Position numbers and translations under genes: made by a program
Source: Trichinella spiralis
Lineage: Eukaryota > Nematoda > Enoplea > Trichinellida > Trichinellidae
DNA: 39,328 nt
Assembly (NCBI GenBank): GCA_000181795.3
Contig: CM012955.1
Location: forward strand, 5,027,695-5,067,022
Direction of reading: 5' to 3'
Notes under the pieces: generated by a model
Told to the model about the DNA's origin: nothing
Database searches by the model: none
The model's input: the letters and a program-made list of their open reading frames with translations, nothing else
Shown here: positions 29,301 through 39,328 of the stretch, in pieces
Position numbering within the stretch: the stretch's first letter is position 1
Layout: the number at the start of each line of letters is the position of its first letter

Positions 29301-30227
29301 CATTATAGAAAAATAGTCACATCTTTTGTTGTTGATTCATCTCCTTTCAATGCGCTGAAGTCAACCGCTGAAAATTAATATTTAAATTAAAAAAGAAAAG
29401 AGATTCATTTCCAAAGCCAACTTTCTCACCTTGCAAGCTTTTCACTGTTAATAGAAGTAGTTTGTTTGATTGGAATTGAAAAGGGATTTGTTGATTGATT
29501 GAAAGAGCCGTATTAGAGAACTGCATCAACGCTTCTTTAGCCATTGAGTCAGTGTCATACGTGTCGGCAGATTCTTTGCTGTGGCGTGAAAATTAAACAA
29601 ATAAATAAATAAATATTAAAAATTAAAAACAAAAAAAATAAAACTTCTTTTTGTGGTAAATATCGACAACAAACGTCACCAAACTGATGTACTGGTTCGA
29701 ATCGAAAGAGTATGGAACCACTTCCACTTGCTGGTCCAGTGAAATATGTGCCCAACGTCGCTACGAAAATAAATTCATCAATCGTAACAATTAACAGTTG
29801 AAAACTGCAATCAGCTTCTCAATTAACCATAATTCCAACGTATTCATCAATTTAATACAAACGGAAAAGACTAAATTTAGAAAAAAACAAATACCTGTAG
29901 CATGCTGAATGCGATTTTTCCCGCAGTGACAGATGGATGATTTTTTAAACTTATAATAAAAGGGTGTCCTATGCCAGTTCTAACTTCAACGTGTCTGAAA
30001 ATATAGACCATTGTTGGAAAAGTATTCAAACGACAAACTCATATAAAAGTTGATGCATTTAACTTGATGAACTCGATGCTGAAATCACTGACATTGACAT
30101 ATGCGACGTTGATCAATGCTAATTGTTCACATGTTACTTTGGTTGCTATTAAACGCTAAAAATAAAAAGTTCAAGACAGCAAATTAAGCATAATAATAAT
30201 GTAACGAAAGTTGCTCACTTTTGCCAT
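26364..30227 (-). CDS. NSF: N-ethylmaleimide-sensitive factor (NSF), SNARE-disassembling AAA+ ATPase
   Basis: Twenty-one exons (minus): 30227-30219, 30155-30064, 29994-29895, 29760-29645, 29578-29430, 29367-29321, 29257-29169, 29098-28956, 28899-28700, 28632-28558, 28500-28410, 28340-28266, 28198-28011, 27911-27816, 27758-27602, 27550-27417, 27339-27273, 26946-26867, 26812-26616, 26547-26496, 26426-26364; 739 residues (human 744). N domain 1-200 ([22 protein letters not shown]). D1 follows [16 protein letters not shown] with Walker [12 protein letters not shown], Walker B IIILDEID, sensor TNR and arginine finger LLRPGRLE. D2 has [12 protein letters not shown] and the Walker B-like [12 protein letters not shown] with SNAP recycles SNARE complexes after membrane fusion. 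The 9-base first coding exon (ATG GCA AAA) rests on a good donor and the right protein length; the rest is firm. Confidence 0.96.
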
Positions 30228-30232
30228 TCTAG

Positions 30233-30556
30233 ATGCCAAAGGAGAAAGCTGTTTTCACAATGCTGCTTCGACTGCTTCTGAACGAAAATTGGCTACGGAG
30301 TATTCCGTCAGAGGTTCGACGTTGGCGAGCAATCAATTTCCAATTGATCCGTTCGAAAACAGAAATTATCGACAAAATTTTACACCTCGCCCACACGGTT
30401 GTCAGAATAGATAGCAAATCGCCGGACGGTTCGAAGACGTGGAACGACAAGAAGCTAACAGTGAACCGGAAAAATGGACTACTAACGACGAACCTATTCA
30501 ACAAAACTTTGTACACACCAGACGCTCATAAAAATTTCACGCAACTGCTACGCTAA
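30233..30556 (+). CDS. Hypothetical 107-residue protein, divergent from NSF
   Basis: Single open frame from ATG at 30233 to TAA at 30554-30556. It begins MPKEKAVFTMLLRLLLNENW, continues with a basic helical stretch (PSEVRRWRAINFQLIRSKTE, then IIDKILHLAHTVVRIDSK) and ends PDAHKNFTQLLR. I do not recognise a family. For it: length in AT-rich DNA, a plausible amphipathic basic N-terminus that could be a mitochondrial signal, and a position only 5 bases from the oppositely oriented NSF ATG, typical of paired genes. Against it: two other frames are also open here (30211-30414 plus, 30229-30516 minus), so local base composition favours chance ORFs, and the segment may simply be NSF promoter. Confidence 0.4.
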   Translation: MPKEKAVFTMLLRLLLNENWLRSIPSEVRRWRAINFQLIRSKTEIIDKILHLAHTVVRIDSKSPDGSKTWNDKKLTVNRKNGLLTTNLFNKTLYTPDAHKNFTQLLR

Positions 30557-32515
30557 TTGTACGCGATCAATCACCGTGGCAAATCAGTAGCACTTCAAGC
30601 AAACAAACTACGCTCATATCAACTGCTAAATGAAAATTTAATTCACAAAACCAAAGTTGATTTATTTACAGAATAGACATTTCAAAATTAATTTGATTTA
30701 CAATGGAAATCAAAGGTAAGAAAAAACTATCAACTTCTCATCATATCATAGCTTTTCCATTTTTCGAATCATATTTACATGCGGTATTAATTGAAACTAA
30801 ATTTCTTTTTCACTCTGCATTTAATGAAATACAATTGTCAACATGTATACAGTATTAGAAAACTACTTCTCATGAAGAACGTTAAAATTACTATAAAATT
30901 GAACAAATGAACAGCTGAATAAAAATAACCATGGTATTTCAATCAAAATGATTTTTATTATTAATTTGAAAATATTGTTTCGAATATATAATTAATATGT
31001 ATAATGAAAAATAAATCATCCCAACGTCATTTAAATTGCATTTCTATTTTATTTGTTTTACTGACGTCAAACAAATGACAACCGTACAGTCCTGCAGCGT
31101 ACTGTATACAGTATAAGTTGCTTTTCAGGTATCATTTGTATAAGTAACAAAAAATAATAACAAATAAAAGATAAATATATATTTAGTTTATGGAATTAAA
31201 AAATTATTTTAAATGAATTTTACTTAAAATTTATTTTTATCAAAAAATATACATTTTTCTTCAAAGTGAGTTTTGCTGTGTAAAGTGAAAACAAAATTGT
31301 TTCAAATTATGTTTAAAATATGCTGTATAAGTAATATTTGAACTGTTTGTATGAATTTTACTATTAGCATGATAACTGCACATTTTGGACAGCTAATAAT
31401 TAGAAAATAATTCATATTTAAATGCATATGTAAAATGAACGAAATTGACATAAATACGATGGCAATGTACATTTGATTTTACATGAAAAGAATTGGTCGA
31501 ATTTTGAGTATTGGCTTATGCGAAATTTCCTTTATTATTAACTATTCTTATTTGTTTCAATTTGAGCGCATCTGATTTTAAATTTTCCGCAGTATACAAA
31601 TAACTGCGAGTGTATTTGCTTTAATTTTTCATTGAACAATGCTACTGACCTATACAATATTCACAGCGCATAACTTATTTTTGAAACTATCTTATAATTA
31701 ATTTTAAAAACGCAGTATTCACGTGTGATCCTTTTACAATAGTGATAATAAAATTTCGAAAAAGAATTTAATAAAATATATTACTCTGATACATATATGA
31801 AATGCTATTGTTTGGTATAGAATATTAATCGGCTTACTGCAGGGGATTTCAGCAGTAATATTTGAGATAATTTTATTTCATAATATATCAGCAGAACTTA
31901 ATCGGATAAAAGATGGAAAATATATTCTTCTAACAGGTGCAACAGTCAATTCAATTCAGCTGCTATTCATTGTTCGTTCAACAGAGTGCATTTTCATAAT
32001 TCGGTAGGCTTATTTTTGAAAGAAAAATACTTAAACTTATTTAATAAAAGCAGATTTTGTTTTTCATCTATAAAAAAGTTTCCCTTCATTTGTACTTCAG
32101 TGAGGAGTAAAATGTGTGCATAGATGTAGAATTATTTTGAATGCTTGAATTGAAGAGAAAAGAGAACAAAAATAAAACGAATATGTAGAAATTAGACAAA
32201 TGGAAAATTGGAATATTGGCTACGTGTTAAATCAAGTGAATAGAATTTTCAAGAAAACGGGTAATAATAAGTGACGAGTGCAAATAATGCAGCGTTGGGC
32301 GGCTAGTTTGTACACTAGCTACTGACGTCCTCGTTTTCTGGGCAACAATTTTCTTCCCCATCCAACGAACGAACAACGTTGTCTGGTATAATTTTGAAAA
32401 ATCTAGCCACGCCTAAGGGTAAAAGCAACTGTCCAGAATGTCTGGAAAAATTTCGATCCTCTCCAACCAGCTGTGCTGAAAATTTGAACAAAATCCAAAA
32501 CATCAACATCAACAA

Positions 32516-32547
<32 letters not shown>

Positions 32548-32718
32548 ACAATAAGAACAAACAGCCGCGCATTTGATGTAATTTGACACGGTTGACGTAT
32601 TTTCTGAAAGGATGGAATTTTTCTTTTAATCAACTCAACGTATAATATAGCATATGAAAAAATGAAAATCAAAAACTGTGATTGAGATATTAAAAATAAA
32701 AGGCAGTTCGAGTTGTTG
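30557..32718. other. Intergenic, AT-rich
   Basis: About 2.2 kb with no convincing ORF. At 32505-32555 lies an AAC/AGC trinucleotide run; read on the minus strand it gives a poly-Leu ORF, on the plus strand poly-Asn/Ser, neither credible. No RNA gene was recognised. Confidence 0.6.
32505..32555. repeat. AAC/AGC trinucleotide repeat
   Basis: Imperfect CAA/CAG-type units, about 50 bases, between the NSF and laforin genes. Confidence 0.8.
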
Positions 32719-33657
32719 CTAAGCATGAGAATAATTGGTCTGCTTGTTTCGTTCAAAAAGCTTCTCATAAGTGCGCCAAACGCCGGTCAGAGAATCTTCG
32801 TCAATGTAAACTACGGGCCGTTTGCTCAGCAGTGTGTATTCGGCTTCCCTAGTTGACATGCGTTTAGCGTGAATTAAATAAGCTACGGCTAATGATGCAG
32901 CACGCCCAATGCCAGCGTTGCAGTGGACGTAGACGCGGTGACGATTCGACACCAACGACTGCAGCAAGTACAATGCCTGCGGTAATAGAATTCGACGATG
33001 GGCCGAGGATAAATCTTGAATAGGCATCCAGACAAATTCTATACCGTTGTGCTGATACTGAGTCATCAGGTCGAGCACAACATTGCGGTCGCTGGGTCCG
33101 GCAGGCAACGCCAGACGGCTGTGCTCGAAAATGTCGTTTTCCGTTTGCAAGCAGAAAACAACGTCCACGCCAAGGCTCTTCAAAACAGCCACGTGGTAGA
33201 ACTGACGTGGACAAGAGCCCACCCAGACGTTGTTGTCCAGTTTGCTGAAGTGTATGCCTTTGTCGGTGACCAGTCGGCCGAAGAATTTCAACAATTCCGC
33301 TTCGTGTATGCCCAGAACTCTAGAGCCTATCCAATAAGCCGGCGGCATGTAGTGCGTTTCATGGCCGTCGTCCAGAACGCTGCCATCAAAACGACGATTG
33401 TCCTCTTCTCCTGAACCTTCCCATTGCAGCCGACCATCAGCGAAGCGCAGCAAGAATTTGTAGGAGAAAGACTTCGGCGACGGGATGTCCACTTCAGTAC
33501 ACCAGAAAGCTGGCTCTTCCACAGGACCGTCGCTAATCCGATGCAGCAACACGGCACGATCCGGATCCCAGGCGCCGAGCTCTTCGGCTGAGCCGGATAA
33601 GTAAAGTTTAGTCTCAACCGACTCAAGCACACGAATTAAGCCGAATTTGAAAATCAT
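32719..33657 (-). CDS. EPM2A: Laforin: glucan phosphatase with CBM20 and dual-specificity phosphatase domains
   Basis: One uninterrupted exon, 312 residues (human 331). The start is the first in-frame ATG (MIFKFGLIRVLES), aligned with the human start MRFRFG. N-terminal CBM20 carries the starch-binding aromatics: W30 in ELGAWDP, YKFLLR with the binding lysine, WEGSGEEDNR. The phosphatase domain begins at VWVGSCPRQ (human IWLGSCPRQ), has acid D215 in WMPIQDLS and the P-loop HCNAGIGRA with nucleophile C246 and Arg. KRPVVYIDED near the end matches KRPAVYIDEE. Laforin removes phosphate from glycogen and prevents insoluble polyglucosan. As I recall, the gene has a patchy animal distribution and is absent from C. 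elegans and Drosophila. The residue after the P-loop Arg is Ala instead of the usual Ser/Thr. No intron is present, unlike nearly every neighbour. Confidence 0.95.
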   Translation of the reverse strand: MIFKFGLIRVLESVETKLYLSGSAEELGAWDPDRAVLLHRISDGPVEEPAFWCTEVDIPSPKSFSYKFLLRFADGRLQWEGSGEEDNRRFDGSVLDDGHETHYMPPAYWIGSRVLGIHEAELLKFFGRLVTDKGIHFSKLDNNVWVGSCPRQFYHVAVLKSLGVDVVFCLQTENDIFEHSRLALPAGPSDRNVVLDLMTQYQHNGIEFVWMPIQDLSSAHRRILLPQALYLLQSLVSNRHRVYVHCNAGIGRAASLAVAYLIHAKRMSTREAEYTLLSKRPVVYIDEDSLTGVWRTYEKLFERNKQTNYSHA

Positions 33658-35498
33658 ACACTCCACCAACACTTACTAGCATGATCTTATTTTTAACAAA
33701 GAAATTAATAAGCAAAAATCAAAACAAAAAACCAAACTTATATTTCTGCCTTTGTTGATTTTACAACGAAAATAAAGTAATCAACTATTCAGATGAATTA
33801 CGAAGAAAACAAAACAGCCGTCAGAAGAATCTGTCAAGAAGCGAAGACATACTTCAGAATTACAGTATCTGACATGTAAGTTGTTGAACAAAGAATGTGA
33901 CAATTGTAACAAATATTGCACAATAATCTCTTTCATTGCTACTATTGCATTTCAAGCGGATACTATTTGTTTAAGAAATCAGGATACACTGACATGTGAC
34001 ATTATAAATTTGGTTTTACTCGTTTCTAATAAAAAGTAGTACATCAAAAATTGTATAAATGTCCAAACACAACGTAACAAAATGCAAATAATTAGCAGTT
34101 GATGACAACATTGATATAATAATCATTTTTTATACCAAATTAACATTGTATGCAGCATACATTTAGGCTATTAAAAATTACAGCATTCTTTCTTGAAATA
34201 AATTTGAAATTGTTCGTTTTCGACAATCATATTAATAAAGCGATCAAAACAATGCGCATAACTTATTCTCCTAATAAAATCTAAAGATTTGTAAATTGCA
34301 TGGGTTTTAAAATATGGAATGGCATAATGTAAATAAGGCTTTTTGTTTAGTAGAATGAAACAAAACATGTGTCGTAAAATGTTTAAGTATTAATTTTGAA
34401 AACGTTTATTTCAGATGATGCAACTACTTAATTTCAAGACTACTCGTTATTGGTATTTCAAGTAAATCCTTTACTCATCATAACTTCTGAGTTAGCAGAA
34501 GCAGCTGACTTTTAAAAATAAATTTTAAAATAGCATACAGGTAAAAATTAGTTCATAAAATTATCTGGAAGTATTTTATTATATTATAATAAATTAATTT
34601 CCAAACTGTTTTCATACGAAATTAAATGAACATTTTATTTAAGCGGGCAAGCTATACTGATAAAGTGGAAAGAAAAGAAAAAACATTCATTCATATTTAA
34701 CACTTTCTCACTTATGTGGAATTAACATTTATTAAACGTAGTAAATGAATTATTGATTAATTGCATCTAAAAAATTAGAAAAATCTTAAATATTTCTCTG
34801 CTTTTTTTATCAAAGAAAATACATTTTGTATCATTTATATGCAAGATTTTGATAACTTTTTGAGAATTTCGTTGACAAAAGTGAGAATACATGCTAGACT
34901 GGCCATAAGAAATGATGCTACACTGTATTTATTTTATGACAATGCATTTCTCCTTATGAACATAGAATTTTAACCATTGCAAATAAGATAAGTATATTGC
35001 AAAAGCAAAATTACTATCTACAGAAAATTTAATGACTATCACAAATTTTCATCAATAGTTTATATTAACAATTTAATTAAGTTGCTTCCTATATGACTAC
35101 ACGCAACAAAAATATTAAAGTAAAGCAGTGTAAAATTATTTTTAAATTTAATTTATAATATTTTTTCAAAATAAATATATTTTATAATAATTTTATAAAT
35201 TTAATTCAGCAAAATACATAAGAGTGAAAATGATTTTAATTGATAAAATTACAGTAAGCGTAATTAAACCTGAAATTCAAATGTTATTACTGTTGTGCCT
35301 GCATCTTTGCGAGACCTTCACTGGTAGATAGATCAGTGACACTGGAGGAGATGCGCACAATGGTATTCTTTTTTTATTGTTTGTGAATTTACGATTAGAT
35401 ATGATTTTTGCTAATTTTAATTCTCTTAGGCTCGTTTCACCCATGATAATTGTTGTTGACAAACATTTCTAATTAATTTTTATAACGTTTTCTGAGAA
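33658..35498. other. Divergent intergenic region, laforin / SNX27
   Basis: About 1.8 kb of AT-rich DNA between two outward-facing genes; both promoters should lie here. No coding sequence or RNA gene was recognised. Confidence 0.6.
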
Positions 35499-37999
35499 AT
35501 GGACGCGGATTCTAGCGGTGATGATTGCAGCAGCTCAACACAAGACAGCCAACCGAGATTTTGTAATTCTGATTTGCACAACGTTTACATACAAAAGGCG
35601 GAAAATGGTATTTTTAAAGGATTTTGCATTTGCCATAAATGAAATGTTCTACTTTTTTTAAGGTTTTGGTTTCAATGTCCGAGGTCAAGTAAGCGAAGGT
35701 GGTCAGTATCGAAGTATTAATGGGCAACTTTTTGCACCACTGCAACATGTTAGTGCCGTAATAAAAAATGGTGCAGCTGAACAAGCCGGTTTGCTCCGAG
35801 GCGATCGTATTTTGGAAGTGTACGTTCAGTTATGATATTTTAATTTGGAAACCAGTTGAGCGATTATATTATTTTTCAGAAATGGAGTAAACGTTGAAGG
35901 TGCAACACACAAGCAGGTCGTCGATTTAATCAAATCTAGTGGAGATGAGCTCATATTAACTGTAATTTCTCTGAGTCCTTCGGAGCAAGATCGTCTCGAC
36001 TCATCCAATCATTGCGATGATAATTGGAATACTTCATGTTATGATTATTCTGAAAAGAGATCACTACCTGTTACCATACCATCTTTTCAGTGGGTTACAT
36101 CGTGTGGCGAAAAATTTGTCGTATGCATTGCTATTTCTTCTTAACATTCTTTTTTTATTATGTTTCTCTGTGACATTATTTTCAGGTATATAATGTACAC
36201 ATGGCTGGTCGACATCTCTGTTCTCGGCGATACAGTGAATTTGAACAATTGCATCGCTATTTGAGAAACGAATTTGTAGAATTTTGTTTCCCTCGACTAC
36301 CAATTAAATGGCCATTTCCACTTCGAGAACATCAATTAGATACACGTCGACGTGGCTTAGAACAGTATCTAGAAAGAGGTGGTAGTTTGACTTGTGATTG
36401 ATTTTCTTGAAAGTTCTTTGTTATTTATACAATTTTTTACCTTTTTAGTCTGTTCCGTACGTGTGATCGCTGAATCGGATATTATGCAGGCTTTCCTAAT
36501 GGAATCCAATCTGCATGAGGTAACAGGGAAATGTATTTGTTAGTTTTATTATTTGTAACGTCATTGCTCAAGGCATCGTATTCAAACGTTGATATTCGTA
36601 TTCTGCTTCCTGACCAGAGCTGGATTTCGGTCAATGTACGTAAAGACAGTAATTGCACAAATGTTTATCGGGTAAGATGTTAATGAAAATACAGTTTTCC
36701 CCCCATTTTTTGAAGACGTCAAATTGTTTAAGGCTTTGCAAAAGCGATTAGGCTGGAGTGATGAATTAGCCAACTGTTTTGCTCTCTTTGAAATGATCGA
36801 ATCTGGTTTCGGTAAAGTTCTTGTGTTGACCTTTTAAAATTGAATAATAATAATAATAAGCTTTGTTTTATTTTGGAAAGATCGCAAAATAAATGCCAAC
36901 GAACGTCCACATTCTCTATACATACAGAATTATTCATCAGCAGCAGTAACATGTTTAATTGTAAAAAGATGGCTTTTTGATGTGGATAAAGAAGAACAAT
37001 TGTGTTCAACAGACGCATGCTTACATGACATGTTTTTTTGGCTTGTAAGAGGTTCTTTTTAATGGCTTTCTTAAAAGTTTTTATTGCGAATGTTTGTGTG
37101 TTTAGGCTGTTAATGACGTGAATAGCGGCCAAATACAAGCAAATGAAAAACTGTACGAGCTAAAGGCTTTGCAAGATGTGCAACGTAAACAACAAGTGAG
37201 AAAATTTATTTTACTTTTTAATTGATCTAATGTTGATGACTTTCAGTATTTGAAATTGGCTAGAGCGTTGCCTGGTTATGCGGAAATTACGTTTCCTTAT
37301 TGTTTATCTTCTTGGAAAAACGATGGACATGTTATTGTTTCTCTAGGATTCAAACGGTACCTTCTTCAGTCTTGCTCATCCAGCGGTGAACCACAAGTAA
37401 ACAATTTGATATGTTTTTTCAATATTGGAATGTTAAAAACTTTTGCTAAAGCATAATTACATCAGGTTGGAGAAATGCATCTAGGTTGCACTGCTTGTAA
37501 GAGAGAGTAGGCATTTCAATGTGAAAAATGCGCATATTGTGACGAGGTGTAAAGTTTTGTTTGTGATTTTATTGAATTATCAGCTTTTTTTGAATATTTC
37601 AAAAATGCTAACGTTTGTGGATTAGTTTAAGCTCAGTAGGTATTTTATTGTTGTCGGTAATGATACAGAATGTGAAGTTGGTATTATTTTTTACTTTACT
37701 GAAACAACAGCAGGAAAAGATTTGAGAGAGTATTTTTTCAGGAAGCAGTTCTGGAATTGCAGTGGCCAGATGTTGAGAAGTACACTGTTGATGAAGATGG
37801 TTGTTTTATAATAGAATACAATGCAGAAACAGCCAACCTGAAGCGGGTGAAAGTTTTCACTCAATTTGTAAGTCGATTTAATAAAATTCTTACAGTACAT
37901 TGTTTACAGGAAAATGTGTGCTCTTCTACTGTAATTTAGGCGCAATTTATGTGGAACTGCTGCGCAAGGATAATGGAAGAACGGTCGGCAGAAAATTGA
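35499..37999 (+). CDS. SNX27: Sorting nexin 27 (PDZ-PX-FERM cargo adaptor)
   Basis: Twelve exons: 35499-35607, 35663-35819, 35880-36120, 36186-36378, 36449-36519, 36573-36671, 36733-36811, 36881-37044, 37106-37195, 37247-37396, 37742-37867, 37940-37999; 512 residues (human 541). SNX27 recycles PDZ-ligand and NPxY cargo from endosomes to the plasma membrane with retromer. The PDZ domain (about 30-125) has [20 protein letters not shown] and APLQHVSAV, the insertion loop that in human binds VPS26, so retromer coupling is likely kept. The PX domain (about 150-255) has [18 protein letters not shown], the phosphoinositide-binding [18 protein letters not shown] and [13 protein letters not shown]. 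The FERM-like module (258-505) has [20 protein letters not shown] and [19 protein letters not shown]. The linker between PDZ and PX is shorter and less conserved than human. Confidence 0.96.
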
Positions 38000-39328
38000 A
38001 TGCTTACATTTAAGAATCAACAGTGAGAAGTGGTCGACATTGGGACCAATGTTTGTGTCGGTTTTGTTTTGATATCCATATTCGAATATTCGCTTCTGTG
38101 TTTCATGCACAATTTCTGCTTTTTTTACAGTGATTCCAAGCTTCAGTGGCAATATTCAAATTTTCCGAAAGAAAAAAGTTTCAATTTCTTCAAAATTGTA
38201 TTCTGATAGTTATAAATTATGTGGTTTTTAGAATTTTCTGTTAATTATGTGGAAGTTAATTATTTTTCTTATCGAAATGTGAAGGCAAGAAAATTATTCC
38301 ACTATCATTTTCTATTGTTATATCATTTTGAACATTCTGTCGTCTTATTCAAACAATTCCGTCCAATAAGTCATATTGTTTTATCTAATAACTAATTCAG
38401 ATTACTCAGTTGTGCCGTATTATTTAAATAAAAAAATAAGCAAATAAGAAACAGAAAAGTAGAATACTTGTTAGTAATTCTGAAACCGACTTCAGCAGCT
38501 ACTTAACGCTATAATGAACTGAGAGAACGTTCAACAATGCTACTAATTGGCACGTAAATTAAACAAACAAACGCACCCTTACTGATGATAAGGCAGCGTT
38601 ATAGCGATAGTTATTTGCATAATGCAGCGTCAGAAACCGGTTTTTAGTGCGTTAAAACTTTTCGCTGAAGATAAATTCTTACCTAAGCCGCGTTGGAATA
38701 TGAACAGAAGAAATGCACCGTTAAATTCTACCAATAAGGAAAGGGCTATTTGAAAATTCAAAAATGACCTTGACATTTAAACTTCAGTCAAAATATAAAC
38801 TATCTGACAAGAAACGCCATAACAAAACAAAATTCACTTAGACAAAACACACCTACGTATTTCTGAAAAATTTTCTTAAGTCAGAAAACAAAGTAGCTGA
38901 AATGAAGCTAATTTTAAGTGAACAATTTGCGGGCAAAAGCTTGCTTGTGGTCAATTAAAAGTGCACGTTAGCTACGGCAAAGGTGATTTTCGAAAGATGG
39001 TGTTTTAATAATAGACAAACAATGCGTACAGGGTGTTTTTAATCAATGTCGATTCTCTATTGTATTGTTAAGTGATTATGACTTAAAAATGAAAAAACTG
39101 CTACTTACTGCTAAATGCGCCATTTTCTCATCCTTAATGTTCATTGTCTTTGAATGTTGATTAAAAAATTATTTTTCAGAAATTATTCCAAAAATAATAA
39201 TGAATAAAAAGCAAAAATAGTGTTTGGCTTCAATGTTTGTCTTCAGTGAATTTTCCAATGTTAACGCTGAGCTACCATCCACGGACGGCCCCAAATTGAA
39301 ATGATTTCCATTATGTCAATAAAGCGAG
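38000..39328. other. Downstream of SNX27, no gene recognised
   Basis: AT-rich SNX27 3' flank to the window end. Slightly higher-GC patches near 38560-38700 show no ORF or RNA signature that I can name. Confidence 0.55.

Noticed and set aside
32315-32572. Minus-strand ORF with a long leucine run
   Set aside because: Created by the AAC/AGC trinucleotide repeat; no family resemblance and no link in phase to laforin.
33016-33414. 132-codon plus-strand ORF
   Set aside because: Antisense shadow of the laforin gene.

Overview
This is a gene-dense, intron-rich, AT-rich stretch of an animal (metazoan) nuclear genome. DAPK, SNX27, a fused GARS-AIRS-GART enzyme, a cyclic-nucleotide-gated channel and laforin are animal-type genes, and every spliced gene uses GT-AG introns, many only about 50-100 bases long. 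The compact introns and the TAX-2-like channel suggest an invertebrate, possibly an early-branching nematode. That assignment is inference: I saw no diagnostic spliced leader.

Layout. 1-3974 (-): death-associated protein kinase, running off the left edge. 6470-7456 (+): unrecognised nuclear-type protein with a CtBP-binding motif. 7936-11800 (-): CNG channel, beta-type. 12533-13706 (-): NDUFAF6, a complex I assembly factor. 14941-16317 (+): RNA polymerase II subunit RPB3. 16719-16996 (-): two-exon gene for a small, apparently helical 75-residue protein. 17604-17822 (+): doubtful short membrane ORF. 18158-19517 (-): CDK1. 20810-25829 (-): trifunctional purine enzyme, interrupted in one intron by an (AT)n tract and a 131-base N gap. 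26364-30227 (-): NSF ATPase. 30233-30556 (+): small divergent ORF starting 5 bases from the NSF start codon. 32719-33657 (-): laforin, single exon. 35499-37999 (+): SNX27. The rest is AT-rich intergenic DNA with microsatellites.

I built the exon models by hand from splice signals, phase and recalled family sequences. All chain without a frame break; the one open end is the DAPK exon at the window edge, which meets a stop codon. The genes do not form one pathway: they cover kinase signalling, membrane traffic (NSF, SNX27), transcription, cell cycle, purine synthesis, mitochondrial assembly and glycogen quality control.

The most notable observation is that the purine enzyme is complete as a reading frame but departs from highly conserved active-site motifs in all three domains. 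Other points of interest are an intronless laforin with an altered P-loop, a DAPK lacking the autoinhibitory serine and possibly ending early, a small spliced gene that simple ORF scans miss, and a GC-rich inverted-repeat cluster upstream of the 6470 gene. I saw no CRISPR array, tRNA, rRNA, intact transposon or virus-derived element.
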